A DNA stretch of 9,370 nt from Dehalococcoidia bacterium UBA2979 (lineage in GTDB: Bacteria; Chloroflexota; Dehalococcoidia; UBA2979): the NCBI GenBank assembly GCA_002348225.1, contig DEAP01000044.1, forward strand, positions 1 to 9,370, read 5' to 3'. Under the pieces are notes generated by a model. That model searched no databases. It saw only the letters and a list, made by a program, of their open reading frames with translations, and had not been told where the DNA came from. This document shows positions 1 to 6,800 of this stretch, piece after piece; positions within the stretch are counted from its first letter, which is position 1; the number at the start of each line of letters is the position of its first letter. Both the position numbers and the translations under genes were made by a program.

Positions 1-1
1 A

Positions 2-760
2 AAATCTGTTCTTGTCACGAGTGCTACTCTTCGTAATTCAGGCCTCGATGGCACCCAGAGTTTTGACTTTGCTCTGAATCAATTGGGCATATCAGATGCA
101 GAAACACATTACTGGCCAGCCCCGTTTGACTACCAAAATAATTGCCTAGTGCTGTCATTTAAAGATATTCCTGCACCAAATGCCCCCGGGCATGCTGATC
201 AGCTGCATGAGGCGATCCTCGAGTGTGTGATCGCAGCAGAAGGTCGAACTATGGTTCTATTTACGTCTTACGCATCCCTGCAACTAGCGACTCAAGCCCT
301 AAGAGGTCGCCTAGATGCAGAAGGGATTCGATTACAGTCACAAGGTCTGGATGGTTCGGCTGACAGGCTCACCCAATTACTGCGCAATGAAGAAAACTTG
401 GTTGTTTTTGGTACGGCTGCAATGTGGGAAGGTGTTGACGTTCCGGGTCCAGCTCTTTCTCAGGTAGTCATGGTGAGACTGCCTTTTCCGTCACCAGTTG
501 ACCCTATACATTCTGCTCGAAGCGATGAATTCGACAATCCATTTATTGAATATTCGCTCCCCAAGGCGATTCTACGATTTCGACAAGGATTCGGTAGATT
601 GATCAGGGGAGAGAACGACAGAGGGGTATTCACGATTCTCGATAGTAGATTTGTCAATGCACGCTACGGCAATGAATTTGCCGGGATCCTCCCTGATACG
701 GAGATGGGAAACGCCACTATTGCTGATGCCGGAAATATAATCCGTGGATGGTTAAATTGA
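2..760 (+). CDS. dinG: DinG/XPD-family ATP-dependent helicase, C-terminal part (5' end outside the window)
   Basis: The reading frame is already open at base 2, so only the last 252 codons are present; the TTG at 83 is an internal leucine, not a start. The visible part is the second RecA-like domain of a superfamily 2 DNA helicase of the DinG/XPD type. Counting from base 2, it has VTSATL at residues 5-10, a strand resembling motif IV (LFTSYASL), motif V WEGVDVPG at about 142-149, and motif VI QGFGRLIR at 195-202 with its arginines. It ends with the usual DRGVFTILDSR strand. DinG proteins unwind DNA 5' to 3' and usually carry an iron-sulfur cluster in domain 1, which lies off the left edge, as does any N-terminal exonuclease domain. 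Whether this is classical DinG or a relative (YoaA-like, or a DinG-exonuclease fusion) therefore cannot be settled. An acetyltransferase gene follows after 9 bases. Confidence 0.9.
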   Translation, partial: KSVLVTSATLRNSGLDGTQSFDFALNQLGISDAETHYWPAPFDYQNNCLVLSFKDIPAPNAPGHADQLHEAILECVIAAEGRTMVLFTSYASLQLATQALRGRLDAEGIRLQSQGLDGSADRLTQLLRNEENLVVFGTAAMWEGVDVPGPALSQVVMVRLPFPSPVDPIHSARSDEFDNPFIEYSLPKAILRFRQGFGRLIRGENDRGVFTILDSRFVNARYGNEFAGILPDTEMGNATIADAGNIIRGWLN

Positions 761-769
761 GGTTTCGAT

Positions 770-1228
770 ATGCCAGTATGGACTAGGAGTAAATACGTAT
801 CCATATATGACGATCCAGCTCTCGAGTTCTTGGAATCAACACAGATACAGATGGCTTTGTGTGATGGGATTTCGCGGAAGTCTGATGTCGCTCCATCTGA
901 AGTCGAGTTAGACGTACCCGGCGTTTTTTGGTATGGGGTGCGTTCGCTTGGCGAATCGGTTGGGGTCGTGGGACTAAGGCCCAATGCTCCATTTCGCGGC
1001 GCAACTACACTGGTAGCAGTGGCGATTATCAGACAGTACCGTGGAAATGCTTTGGGAACCCATTCTGTGTTGGCAGTTGCAAGGAAAATGAAACGCGACG
1101 GAGTTAAGCTCTATGGTTCTGTGCCGAGAACAAATGGTAGGGGGCTTTATTTTTGGTTGCGCTGTGGATACGCGCCTATAACCTTAAAAGAGGGGGCCTC
1201 TGGTGAAACGCTGTTCAGAAAAATTTGA
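770..1228 (+). CDS. GNAT-family N-acetyltransferase
   Basis: A 152-residue protein with the core of a GNAT fold. Strand beta4 (about residues 79-87, TTLVAVAII) is followed by the acetyl-CoA pyrophosphate-binding motif A, QYRGNA at 89-94, which fits the family pattern Q/R-x-x-G-x-G/A, and then an amphipathic helix (LAVARKMKRDG). The later segment NGRGLYFWLRCGYAP at 122-136 matches motif B, with the usual aromatic helix and a 'GY' turn. The family moves an acetyl group from acetyl-CoA to an amine; the substrate here cannot be told. The N-terminal 50 residues are not recognisable. The ATG at 770 is the first possible start, because the helicase stop codon lies in the same frame nine bases upstream. 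There is no clear Shine-Dalgarno sequence, so expression probably depends on translation or transcription from the helicase gene. It converges with a minus-strand membrane protein gene 32 bases downstream. Confidence 0.75.
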   Translation: MPVWTRSKYVSIYDDPALEFLESTQIQMALCDGISRKSDVAPSEVELDVPGVFWYGVRSLGESVGVVGLRPNAPFRGATTLVAVAIIRQYRGNALGTHSVLAVARKMKRDGVKLYGSVPRTNGRGLYFWLRCGYAPITLKEGASGETLFRKI

Positions 1229-1260
1229 GTTTGGCTAGTCTTTGGTTACCGCACCTACTT

Positions 1261-1479
1261 TTAATTCCTCGTCTTCTTTTTTCTTTCCCAGCGATCCTGC
1301 CGATCGCGTCGCTCAGCGATAGTGTTCCTCGCCCATTTTCTCCAGAGCAGAGTAACTGACAATGCGCATCCCGCATATATGACCAATCTAAGAAGTGATG
1401 TATCTTCACCAAAAATTCCAGTGAAGACAAGGCAGCTGAGCGCACCTATAAAAAAACAAAAAATATTAGAGAGACTCAC
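1261..1479 (-). CDS. Small two-helix membrane protein, coupled to the zinc-finger gene
   Basis: A 72-residue protein of unknown function. It has two hydrophobic segments, IFCFFIGALSCLVFTGIFG and a second around LLRLVIYAGCALSVTLLW, joined by a short loop (GEDTS). A very basic tail rich in Arg/Lys follows (AERRDRQDRWERKKKTRN). By the positive-inside rule the tail should be cytoplasmic, giving a hairpin with both ends inside. I chose the GTG at 1479 because it overlaps the previous gene's TGA stop as GTGA and has AGGA six bases upstream. An in-frame ATG at 1506 would add nine residues but has no visible Shine-Dalgarno sequence. It is the last gene of the minus-strand unit. No family was recognised; the length, frame and hydrophobic pattern support a real gene, but function is open. 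Confidence 0.6.
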   Translation of the reverse strand: MSLSNIFCFFIGALSCLVFTGIFGEDTSLLRLVIYAGCALSVTLLWRKWARNTIAERRDRQDRWERKKKTRN

Positions 1480-1688
1480 GCGGGTTCCTGTGTTTGAGTA
1501 AGGCATAGCTCGCAGTAGTAGTAAAGGCCTTGCGATTCACCGAGTATCGCATCACCACAATCCTTTCCAGGTTTGTTAGAAAAAGGATTCAGATGGAAAG
1601 TTTGTCCGCAACTATAGCACTGTTGGAAAAATTCAACTGCAGCGTCACTCAAGTCACAGATATAGCAGATTGGGTTCGGGGTAGTCAC
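1476..1688 (-). CDS. Small cysteine-rich putative zinc-binding protein (PHD/RING-like spacing)
   Basis: A 70-residue protein with three CxxC pairs: C8/C11, C24/C27 and C59/C62, plus H32 and C44. The order Cx2C-x12-Cx2C-x4-H-x11-C-x14-Cx2C gives eight possible ligands in a C4HC3 order, as in cross-brace zinc fingers that bind two zinc ions (PHD, RING, LIM-like). The His-to-Cys spacing of 11 is longer than in a classical PHD finger. The start is a GTG, supported by a strong AAGGAG seven bases upstream. The nearby ATG at 1692 is in another frame. It lies 35 bases after the tRNA nucleotidyltransferase gene and overlaps the small membrane protein gene by four bases, so the three are probably co-transcribed. 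Function is unknown; zinc binding is inferred from cysteine spacing alone. Confidence 0.65.
   Translation of the reverse strand: MTTPNPICYICDLSDAAVEFFQQCYSCGQTFHLNPFSNKPGKDCGDAILGESQGLYYYCELCLTQTQEPA
1486..1489 (-). promoter_or_regulatory. Ribosome binding site (AGGA) for the small membrane protein
   Basis: On the minus strand AGGA lies six bases before the GTG at 1479, inside the end of the zinc-finger gene. Together with the GTGA stop/start overlap it favours the GTG over the ATG at 1506. The match is only four bases. Confidence 0.4.
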
Positions 1689-1695
1689 ACATAAT

Positions 1696-1701
1696 CTCCT
1701 T
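1696..1701 (-). promoter_or_regulatory. Ribosome binding site (AAGGAG) that fixes the GTG start of the zinc-finger gene
   Basis: On the minus strand AAGGAG lies seven bases before the GTG at 1688. An ATG four bases upstream of that GTG (at 1692) is out of frame and only three bases from the site, so the GTG is the better start. This is the clearest Shine-Dalgarno sequence in the window. Confidence 0.65.
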
Positions 1702-1723
1702 CGGCATTTAGTGTACGCAAATC

Positions 1724-2974
1724 TTATCGTGATGTAACCATACGCTTAACCAAACTACGGGCTTCTTCCTTGGACGCGATCGTTTTTGTAAATTTGGCCC
1801 ATTTTAGTATTGCCAACATCTGATTTAAGTCAGGTCCAGAAAGTGCTCCAAGTTGGTTTAATTCATTGGCACTAAGGAACCCGTCACAATTCAGCCATTC
1901 GTTGACTGAGTGGCGTAGGTCGACTAAGCAAATATCCTGTAGTTTTTCGATCAAGCTGTACCATAAATCAGGATACGTTGATAATCGGTCCAGTCTCTCT
2001 TGCGTCAGGACCTCGTTGTGTAGGTAGAAAATATCTACCGAACCGGAGATCAATTTTCTAGATGCTTTACTTAGTTCGACTTTACTCAAAAATTTCTGGC
2101 GATTCCGAGTTGCTTCGTTAAGTGTTAGCAAGAGTATCATTTCTTCCAGGTCTAGTTCCTCTACTGACAGTTGCTTGCACGCAGTTAAATGGTTCGTCAC
2201 GTTTCGTAGCCCAAGTCTTTGCCAGATGCCCCATTTGTCTAGTAGTAATAATGTTTCAAACCATGAAGTCGATTGGCTCGTTAGTAATAATTCCCTATGA
2301 AGCCGTGCTTGCGTGATGAAAATTGGATCGGGGTTGGTCTCCGAGAGGGAGATCTCAATTTGTGGGGAAATGCTGTATCCATGAGATGTACAATACCTCG
2401 CAGCGCGGAAAATCCGTGAAGGATCGTCGAGGAACGAGTCGTCGTGGAGAACTCTGATAACTCTATTGCGTATGTCGACTTTTCCGTTGAGCGGATCTAG
2501 AAAGACATCACGGACATCTGTTGTCAGTCCGAGGGCCATGCTGTTGACGGTGAAGTCACGTCTTTCCAGATCGATGTTTATAGAATCAGTAGTTTCTACT
2601 TTCGGAAGTTTCCCGGGCTCTTGATAGGTTTCGTGACGCATAGAGTTGATGTCAAATAATCGAACATTTGCGACGCTGATGCTACAGGCAAAAAGAGTTG
2701 AATTAAACGACAAATTGATTTCAGCGATGTCTACCCGATTTATTAGTTCGGTCGCCAAGGCCAAAGCATCTCCGTCCGTTGCAAGATCGATATCTGTTGG
2801 TACACGATCTTCAAAGTAGTCACGGATGATCCCACCAACGAACCATATTTGCTGTTGTTTTTCTTCGCATATTTCAATAATGATTCCCAGCATTTCCTGC
2901 TGGTTGTTTGTAAGTCTTTTGACCAGAGTCGTTACAGTAGGGTCTGATATAGTGAGTTGGTTTTGTTTGTGCAT
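1724..2974 (-). CDS. cca: Class II tRNA nucleotidyltransferase / poly(A) polymerase family protein
   Basis: This 416-residue enzyme adds nucleotides to RNA 3' ends, most likely building or repairing the CCA end of tRNAs in the cytoplasm. Family motifs appear in order: WFVGGIIRDYF at 44-54 with GG47-48 and R51-D52; the metal-binding TDIDLAT at 60-66 with D61 and D63; ERRDFTVNSMAL at 137-148; DPLNGKVDIRNRVIRVL at 160-176; FLDDPSRIFRAARY at 181-194; and ARLHREL at 223-229 in the place of motif E. Motif D, which reads the incoming base, normally has EDxxR; here it is DDPSR (183-187). The C-terminal 180 residues are helical-looking and divergent, with no HD or CBS domain visible. CCA-adding, A-adding and poly(A)-adding enzymes share these motifs, so the exact activity is inferred. 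The ATG is bounded by an in-frame stop just upstream, and no Shine-Dalgarno is evident. It leads a minus-strand unit and is divergent from rnc. Confidence 0.88.
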   Translation of the reverse strand: MHKQNQLTISDPTVTTLVKRLTNNQQEMLGIIIEICEEKQQQIWFVGGIIRDYFEDRVPTDIDLATDGDALALATELINRVDIAEINLSFNSTLFACSISVANVRLFDINSMRHETYQEPGKLPKVETTDSINIDLERRDFTVNSMALGLTTDVRDVFLDPLNGKVDIRNRVIRVLHDDSFLDDPSRIFRAARYCTSHGYSISPQIEISLSETNPDPIFITQARLHRELLLTSQSTSWFETLLLLDKWGIWQRLGLRNVTNHLTACKQLSVEELDLEEMILLLTLNEATRNRQKFLSKVELSKASRKLISGSVDIFYLHNEVLTQERLDRLSTYPDLWYSLIEKLQDICLVDLRHSVNEWLNCDGFLSANELNQLGALSGPDLNQMLAILKWAKFTKTIASKEEARSLVKRMVTSR

Positions 2975-3008
2975 TGTCTGTACATCTGATTAGGCAACTT
3001 AGCAGTTA

Positions 3009-3046
3009 TTGACTTTGCTGCTACCTCATTCTTACACTGTTATAAG
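3009..3046 (+). promoter_or_regulatory. Candidate promoter region for the rnc-smc-ftsY operon
   Basis: Two overlapping readings are possible. One is TTGACT (3009-3014, 5 of 6 to the -35 consensus), 18 bases, then TACACT (3033-3038, 4 of 6). The other is an extended -10, TGtTATAAG at 3038-3046, which can work with a poor -35. Either would start transcription 40-60 bases before the rnc ATG. No experimental support. Confidence 0.4.
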
Positions 3047-3067
3047 TGAGTATCTCACAAGAGTCAG
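3039..3067 (-). promoter_or_regulatory. Candidate sigma70-type promoter for the tRNA nucleotidyltransferase unit
   Basis: On the minus strand, CTGACT (4 of 6 matches to TTGACA; plus-strand 3062-3067) is separated by 17 bases from TATAAC (5 of 6 matches to TATAAT; 3039-3044). It would give a leader of about 60 bases before the ATG at 2974. The -10 overlaps the candidate -10 of the opposite rnc promoter. It rests on consensus matching only. Confidence 0.4.
3046..3058. repeat. Short inverted repeat between the divergent promoters (possible operator)
   Basis: GTGAG-TAT-CTCAC is a perfect five-base inverted repeat with a three-base centre. It sits where rnc transcription would start and between the -10 and -35 of the opposite candidate promoter. 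A bound protein there could affect both directions. Arms this short also occur by chance, so this is weak evidence. Confidence 0.25.
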
Positions 3068-3098
3068 GCGGGTGGTTAACTTGAGATAAAGGGGACAT

Positions 3099-3875
3099 AT
3101 GTCTCAACGATGGGCCACGAAATCAGATGCTGAATTATTGACTTATCTCTCCTCTCTTCAACTTGCGATTGACTATAAATTTGAAGACGAAGATCTTTTG
3201 GTTGAGGCAGTGACTCATCCGAGCGCCTCTAACGAGCACCCTGATCGTTTTTCAACTAACAATCAAAGGCTTGAATTTCTAGGTGATGCTGTACTTGATA
3301 TGTCCATCGCTAGCGAATTATTCTCGATGTTCCCAGACCATCGAGAAGGGGACCTCACCAAATGGCGAACGAATCTTGTGAGAGGGAAAACCCTTGCGAT
3401 GATCGCACGGAGTATTGAGCTAGGCTCATACCTGATACTAGGTGCGGGAGAAGAAAAGAGCAGTGGTAACGATAAAGATAGCAATCTTTCGGATGCATTC
3501 GAAGCACTGATTGGTGCTGTATTCCTGGACTCAGGTATTGAGGCTGTGAATAAAATGACAGAGAGATTATTTCATCATGAATTTGCAAAATTGTTTTCAC
3601 CTGATTCAAAAAACCCGAAGGGTGACCTACAAGAATTAGCGGCATCTTTGGGTCATCGACCTAAGTACGCGCTAGTCGAAGAGTCAGGACCTGAGCACGC
3701 TCTGGAATATAGAGTTTCAGTGGCGCTATGTATAGAGACTAAGGTGGGCTGGAAGCAAATTACAGCTGAGGGCCAGGGATCATCTAAGAGAGCTGCTGAA
3801 GCCGAAGCAGCAGCTGTCGCACTTCCAGAGCTCGTAACGCTTGTAACAGATTTGGTGGACTGCAAATGTATTTAA
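3099..3875 (+). CDS. rnc: Ribonuclease III
   Basis: A 258-residue endonuclease that cuts double-stranded RNA, acting in rRNA processing and structured-mRNA turnover. The catalytic domain carries the family signature NQRLEFLGDAVLD at 55-67, and the four active-site acids of the family are all present: E59, D63, and D132 and E135 in SDAFEALIGAV. Position 56 is Gln where E. coli has Glu38, a known variation. EGD at 83-85 matches the dimer-interface motif. A double-stranded RNA-binding domain follows at about 174-247, with LQELAASLG, GPEHALEYRV and the helix start GQGSSKRAAEAEAAA. Length is slightly above the usual 220-240 because of about 20 extra N-terminal residues. The ATG is preceded by AAAGGGG (3088-3094) at a four-base gap. 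The last ten bases overlap the start of smc, so the two are probably translationally coupled. Confidence 0.96.
   Translation: MSQRWATKSDAELLTYLSSLQLAIDYKFEDEDLLVEAVTHPSASNEHPDRFSTNNQRLEFLGDAVLDMSIASELFSMFPDHREGDLTKWRTNLVRGKTLAMIARSIELGSYLILGAGEEKSSGNDKDSNLSDAFEALIGAVFLDSGIEAVNKMTERLFHHEFAKLFSPDSKNPKGDLQELAASLGHRPKYALVEESGPEHALEYRVSVALCIETKVGWKQITAEGQGSSKRAAEAEAAAVALPELVTLVTDLVDCKCI
3854..3859 (+). promoter_or_regulatory. Ribosome binding site (GGTGGA) for smc inside the end of rnc
   Basis: GGTGGA lies six bases before the smc ATG at 3866 and inside the rnc coding sequence. It supports this start, as does the SMC N-terminus (YLKKLQIQGFKSF), which begins exactly as the family does. Confidence 0.5.
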
Positions 3876-6800
3876 AGAAACTGCAAATACAGGGATTTAA
3901 ATCTTTTGCGGATAAGACTGAACTGCAATTCGGGTCAGGAATGACTGTTATCGCTGGACCTAACGGCTCAGGTAAAAGCAATGTGACCGACGCAATCCGA
4001 TGGGTTCTTGGAGAACAGGCGGCAAGCTCTCTACGCGCCCGAAAAGCTGAAGACATCATCTGGGTCGGGTCTGAGCGTAAGCGGCCAGCAGGATTCGCTG
4101 AGGTAACCCTTACCTTCAATAACGCGAGTAGGTGGCTTCCCTCGGATTACACTGATGTCGCGATAACTCGGAGAGTTCACCGAGATGGCCAGAGTGACTA
4201 TCTCCTCAACAAACGAAAGGTTCGACTATCCGATCTACACGATCTACTTGCCAAGGCTCAAGTTCGACAGGGTTCATATTCATATTTGTCGCAAGGGTTA
4301 GTTGACAAAGTTCTTTCGCTGAAACCGGATCAGCGTCGAGCTCTAATAGAAGAAGCAGCAGATCTCCACTCTTCTAGATCTAAATTGAAACTCTCTGAGC
4401 GTCGTTTGAAAGAGACTCGAGATAATCTAGGCCACGCAAGAGCGCAAGTCAGAGAAATTGAACCAAGAATCAGATCCCTCAAGCGCCAATCGAAGCGAGC
4501 AGAGCGCTACAGAACGATTAAGACTGCTTTAGATTCGGCATTGCACGAATACTTCTTTTTCGGCCTTCGGAAGTACAGTAGTACTGTTGACAGGCTTAAA
4601 GATACTCTGAGCCACGCGAAGAAGAATACCGAGGTTGCCCAGTCAGAGTTTTCGGGACTCCAAACGGAATATGGCCAGATTCGGACAGCACTGGAATTAG
4701 CAAGGAGTGAATCGGCGGTCGCAAAACAAGACGAGCAACAAAAGCGTGAAATTGTCATGCAGTATGAGCAGGATATAGCACTACTTGAACAACGAATTGA
4801 ACTATCTCGACAGAGAAAGAATGATGTGTCTGAGCGACTTAGCTCAGAAAAAGAATTCAGTTATCAATTTTCAGCGAACGATGTTGATACAGATATTTTC
4901 AATGAGCGTGAATTACTTGCGTCGAGCCACGTTGAGCAACGGAGAAATAATCTAACAGAAGCGGATAGGGCTGTGCGAGATACTCTTCAAAATCTCGCCG
5001 AACTGGAAGCTCGTCGGAACAGGCATCTCAGCGATTTAGATTCGTTGAAATCGACGCTTGGGACCACTCGAGATGCCCAGACGGCCAATATCGAGTCAAT
5101 AAAGAGAGATACTGACAGGAGAGAACACCTTGTCGAAGACCTGAATCGTATGGGGCTGAAAATATTTTCGTTGCAAGAAGAGATAGCCGCGACTGGGGAA
5201 TTAATCACTGGCTCACTGAGCGATATCGATAAGGTCCAAATTCGACTCACGGAGTCTAGAAGAGCGACCGAGGAAGGGGCTGCGAATTTAGTTGGATCAA
5301 ATGCCCTTATTGGAGAGCTTGAAGAACGAATATCCTTCTTGCAGAATCTGATGGATGAATCCACCTTATTGGCGGATAGCCTCAAATTCTTGGAATCTAA
5401 TTCAGATCCGATGGTTGTTGATGTCATTAGTAGATTAATAGAGGTGCCGGAAGAGTACCGTACTGCAGTTGATTCTTGGCTTGGTACGAAGCTAGGAGCA
5501 ATAGTAGTGTCGAGTCGGGATGGGCTAGAGCGGATTGTAGCCTCACAGAGTATCTCTGGTGCGAGTGGATTGATGTTTTATTCGAATGAAGGCAGTGCCG
5601 TATATACCCACCAGGAAAATCTTGCGCGTCCCAATGAGCCTCAACTGGTCGATCAAATAAGTCTGCATAGCGAGATGAGTGGGCTACTGAGATCGTTGTT
5701 TGCTGATGTTTACATAGTGGCTGATATAAAAGCGGGACTGCGTATCAACGAATTGGGTTTTTCAGCAGTTATGACAGATGGCACGGTATTCTCTGCCGAC
5801 AAGGGAGTAAAGACTCCAGACAACACAGAGGAACACCTCTCTTTGGTCGTTGGAGTGACGGAGTCCTTATCCAAGCTAACGAAAGAAAAAGAGCTAAATC
5901 TTATGCTACAAAATGTATTGACGGAAGCTCGATCGATTTCTGACCAGCTAGAATTAGATCTTCGTGACTCGAAGGCGGTTCACGTGTCGATATCAGCAGA
6001 AAAAGAAATTCTCGTAGACAAACTAGTTAATTTGGAAAAGGAAAGGGCAGACACCTCGTCGGAACTAAATATTCTTGAAACAAGTATTGCGACGTCAGAA
6101 GCACGACATTTCGAAGAATCTGAATTGCTAGCGTCTATTAAAGACACTGAAGCATTAACTCGTAACCTTGACGCGGAGATTGCGGATATGAATTTTAGAG
6201 TCAAAATCATCACGGATGAGCGAGATTCCGCTGCCGCGGAATTTGAATCATCCAGCTCAGAATTAGCTGCAATAATTGCTGAACGCAATCTACAGGAGAG
6301 ACAAGTTGCTGAACGGGAGATGGAGCGACAGAATAGGATTGCTTTGATGCAAGATCTTGAGCTTCAGCTTGGACAACTAGATTCGTCGGAGAAAGAACTG
6401 ATTCTTGATCTTGAGTCTTCCAAGGACAAGCTGCGCTCCCAAAAAAGACTATTTATCCAGGTAAAAGAATCAATTGCACCAATTGAGACGAGAGTGAGTG
6501 ATCTTTCGGAGAAAGAGGCAGCTCTTGAATCTAGTCGTGCAAAATCAGAGAGTGAGTTGCGTGAGACTGAGTCTCGCATGCGGGATTTGCAATTTGATTT
6601 GGAGAAACAGGAGGATCAACTCGAGCGTATAAGAAATGAAATGCGTGAAGAAGAAGTAGGCCTGGATACTCTAGTACAGCCAATTCTCCAGAATCTTACG
6701 GAACAAGAATCTGATAATAAATTCAGTGAAGCTCAAATAATGGTACGAGAGTCACGTTCACAACTTCGGTCGCTTGGTCCAGTAAATATAGATGCGCTCG

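Noticed and set aside
2..1228. DinG helicase as part of a type IV CRISPR or other defence system
   Set aside because: No Cas genes, repeats or other defence genes are near. The neighbours are housekeeping genes, which suits a chromosomal DinG-like repair helicase.
1229..1260. Terminator between the convergent GNAT and membrane-protein genes
   Set aside because: The 32 bases show no stable inverted repeat and no T-run following a stem, so no intrinsic terminator can be supported.
2122..2316. Plus-strand open frame of 64 codons inside the tRNA nucleotidyltransferase gene
   Set aside because: It is a shadow of the minus-strand coding sequence, with no ribosome binding site or recognisable features.
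3784..4119. Minus-strand open frame of 111 codons across the rnc-smc junction
   Set aside because: It overlaps two strongly supported conserved genes on the other strand, including the SMC Walker A region, and resembles no protein family.
5980..6288. Serine-rich open frames on the minus strand within smc (also 4507-4758, 4987-5427, 6364-6579)
   Set aside because: They are antisense readings of the Glu/Leu/Ala/Arg-rich coiled coil, which gives Ser/Asp/Ile-rich shadows. They have no domains and no plausible start signals.
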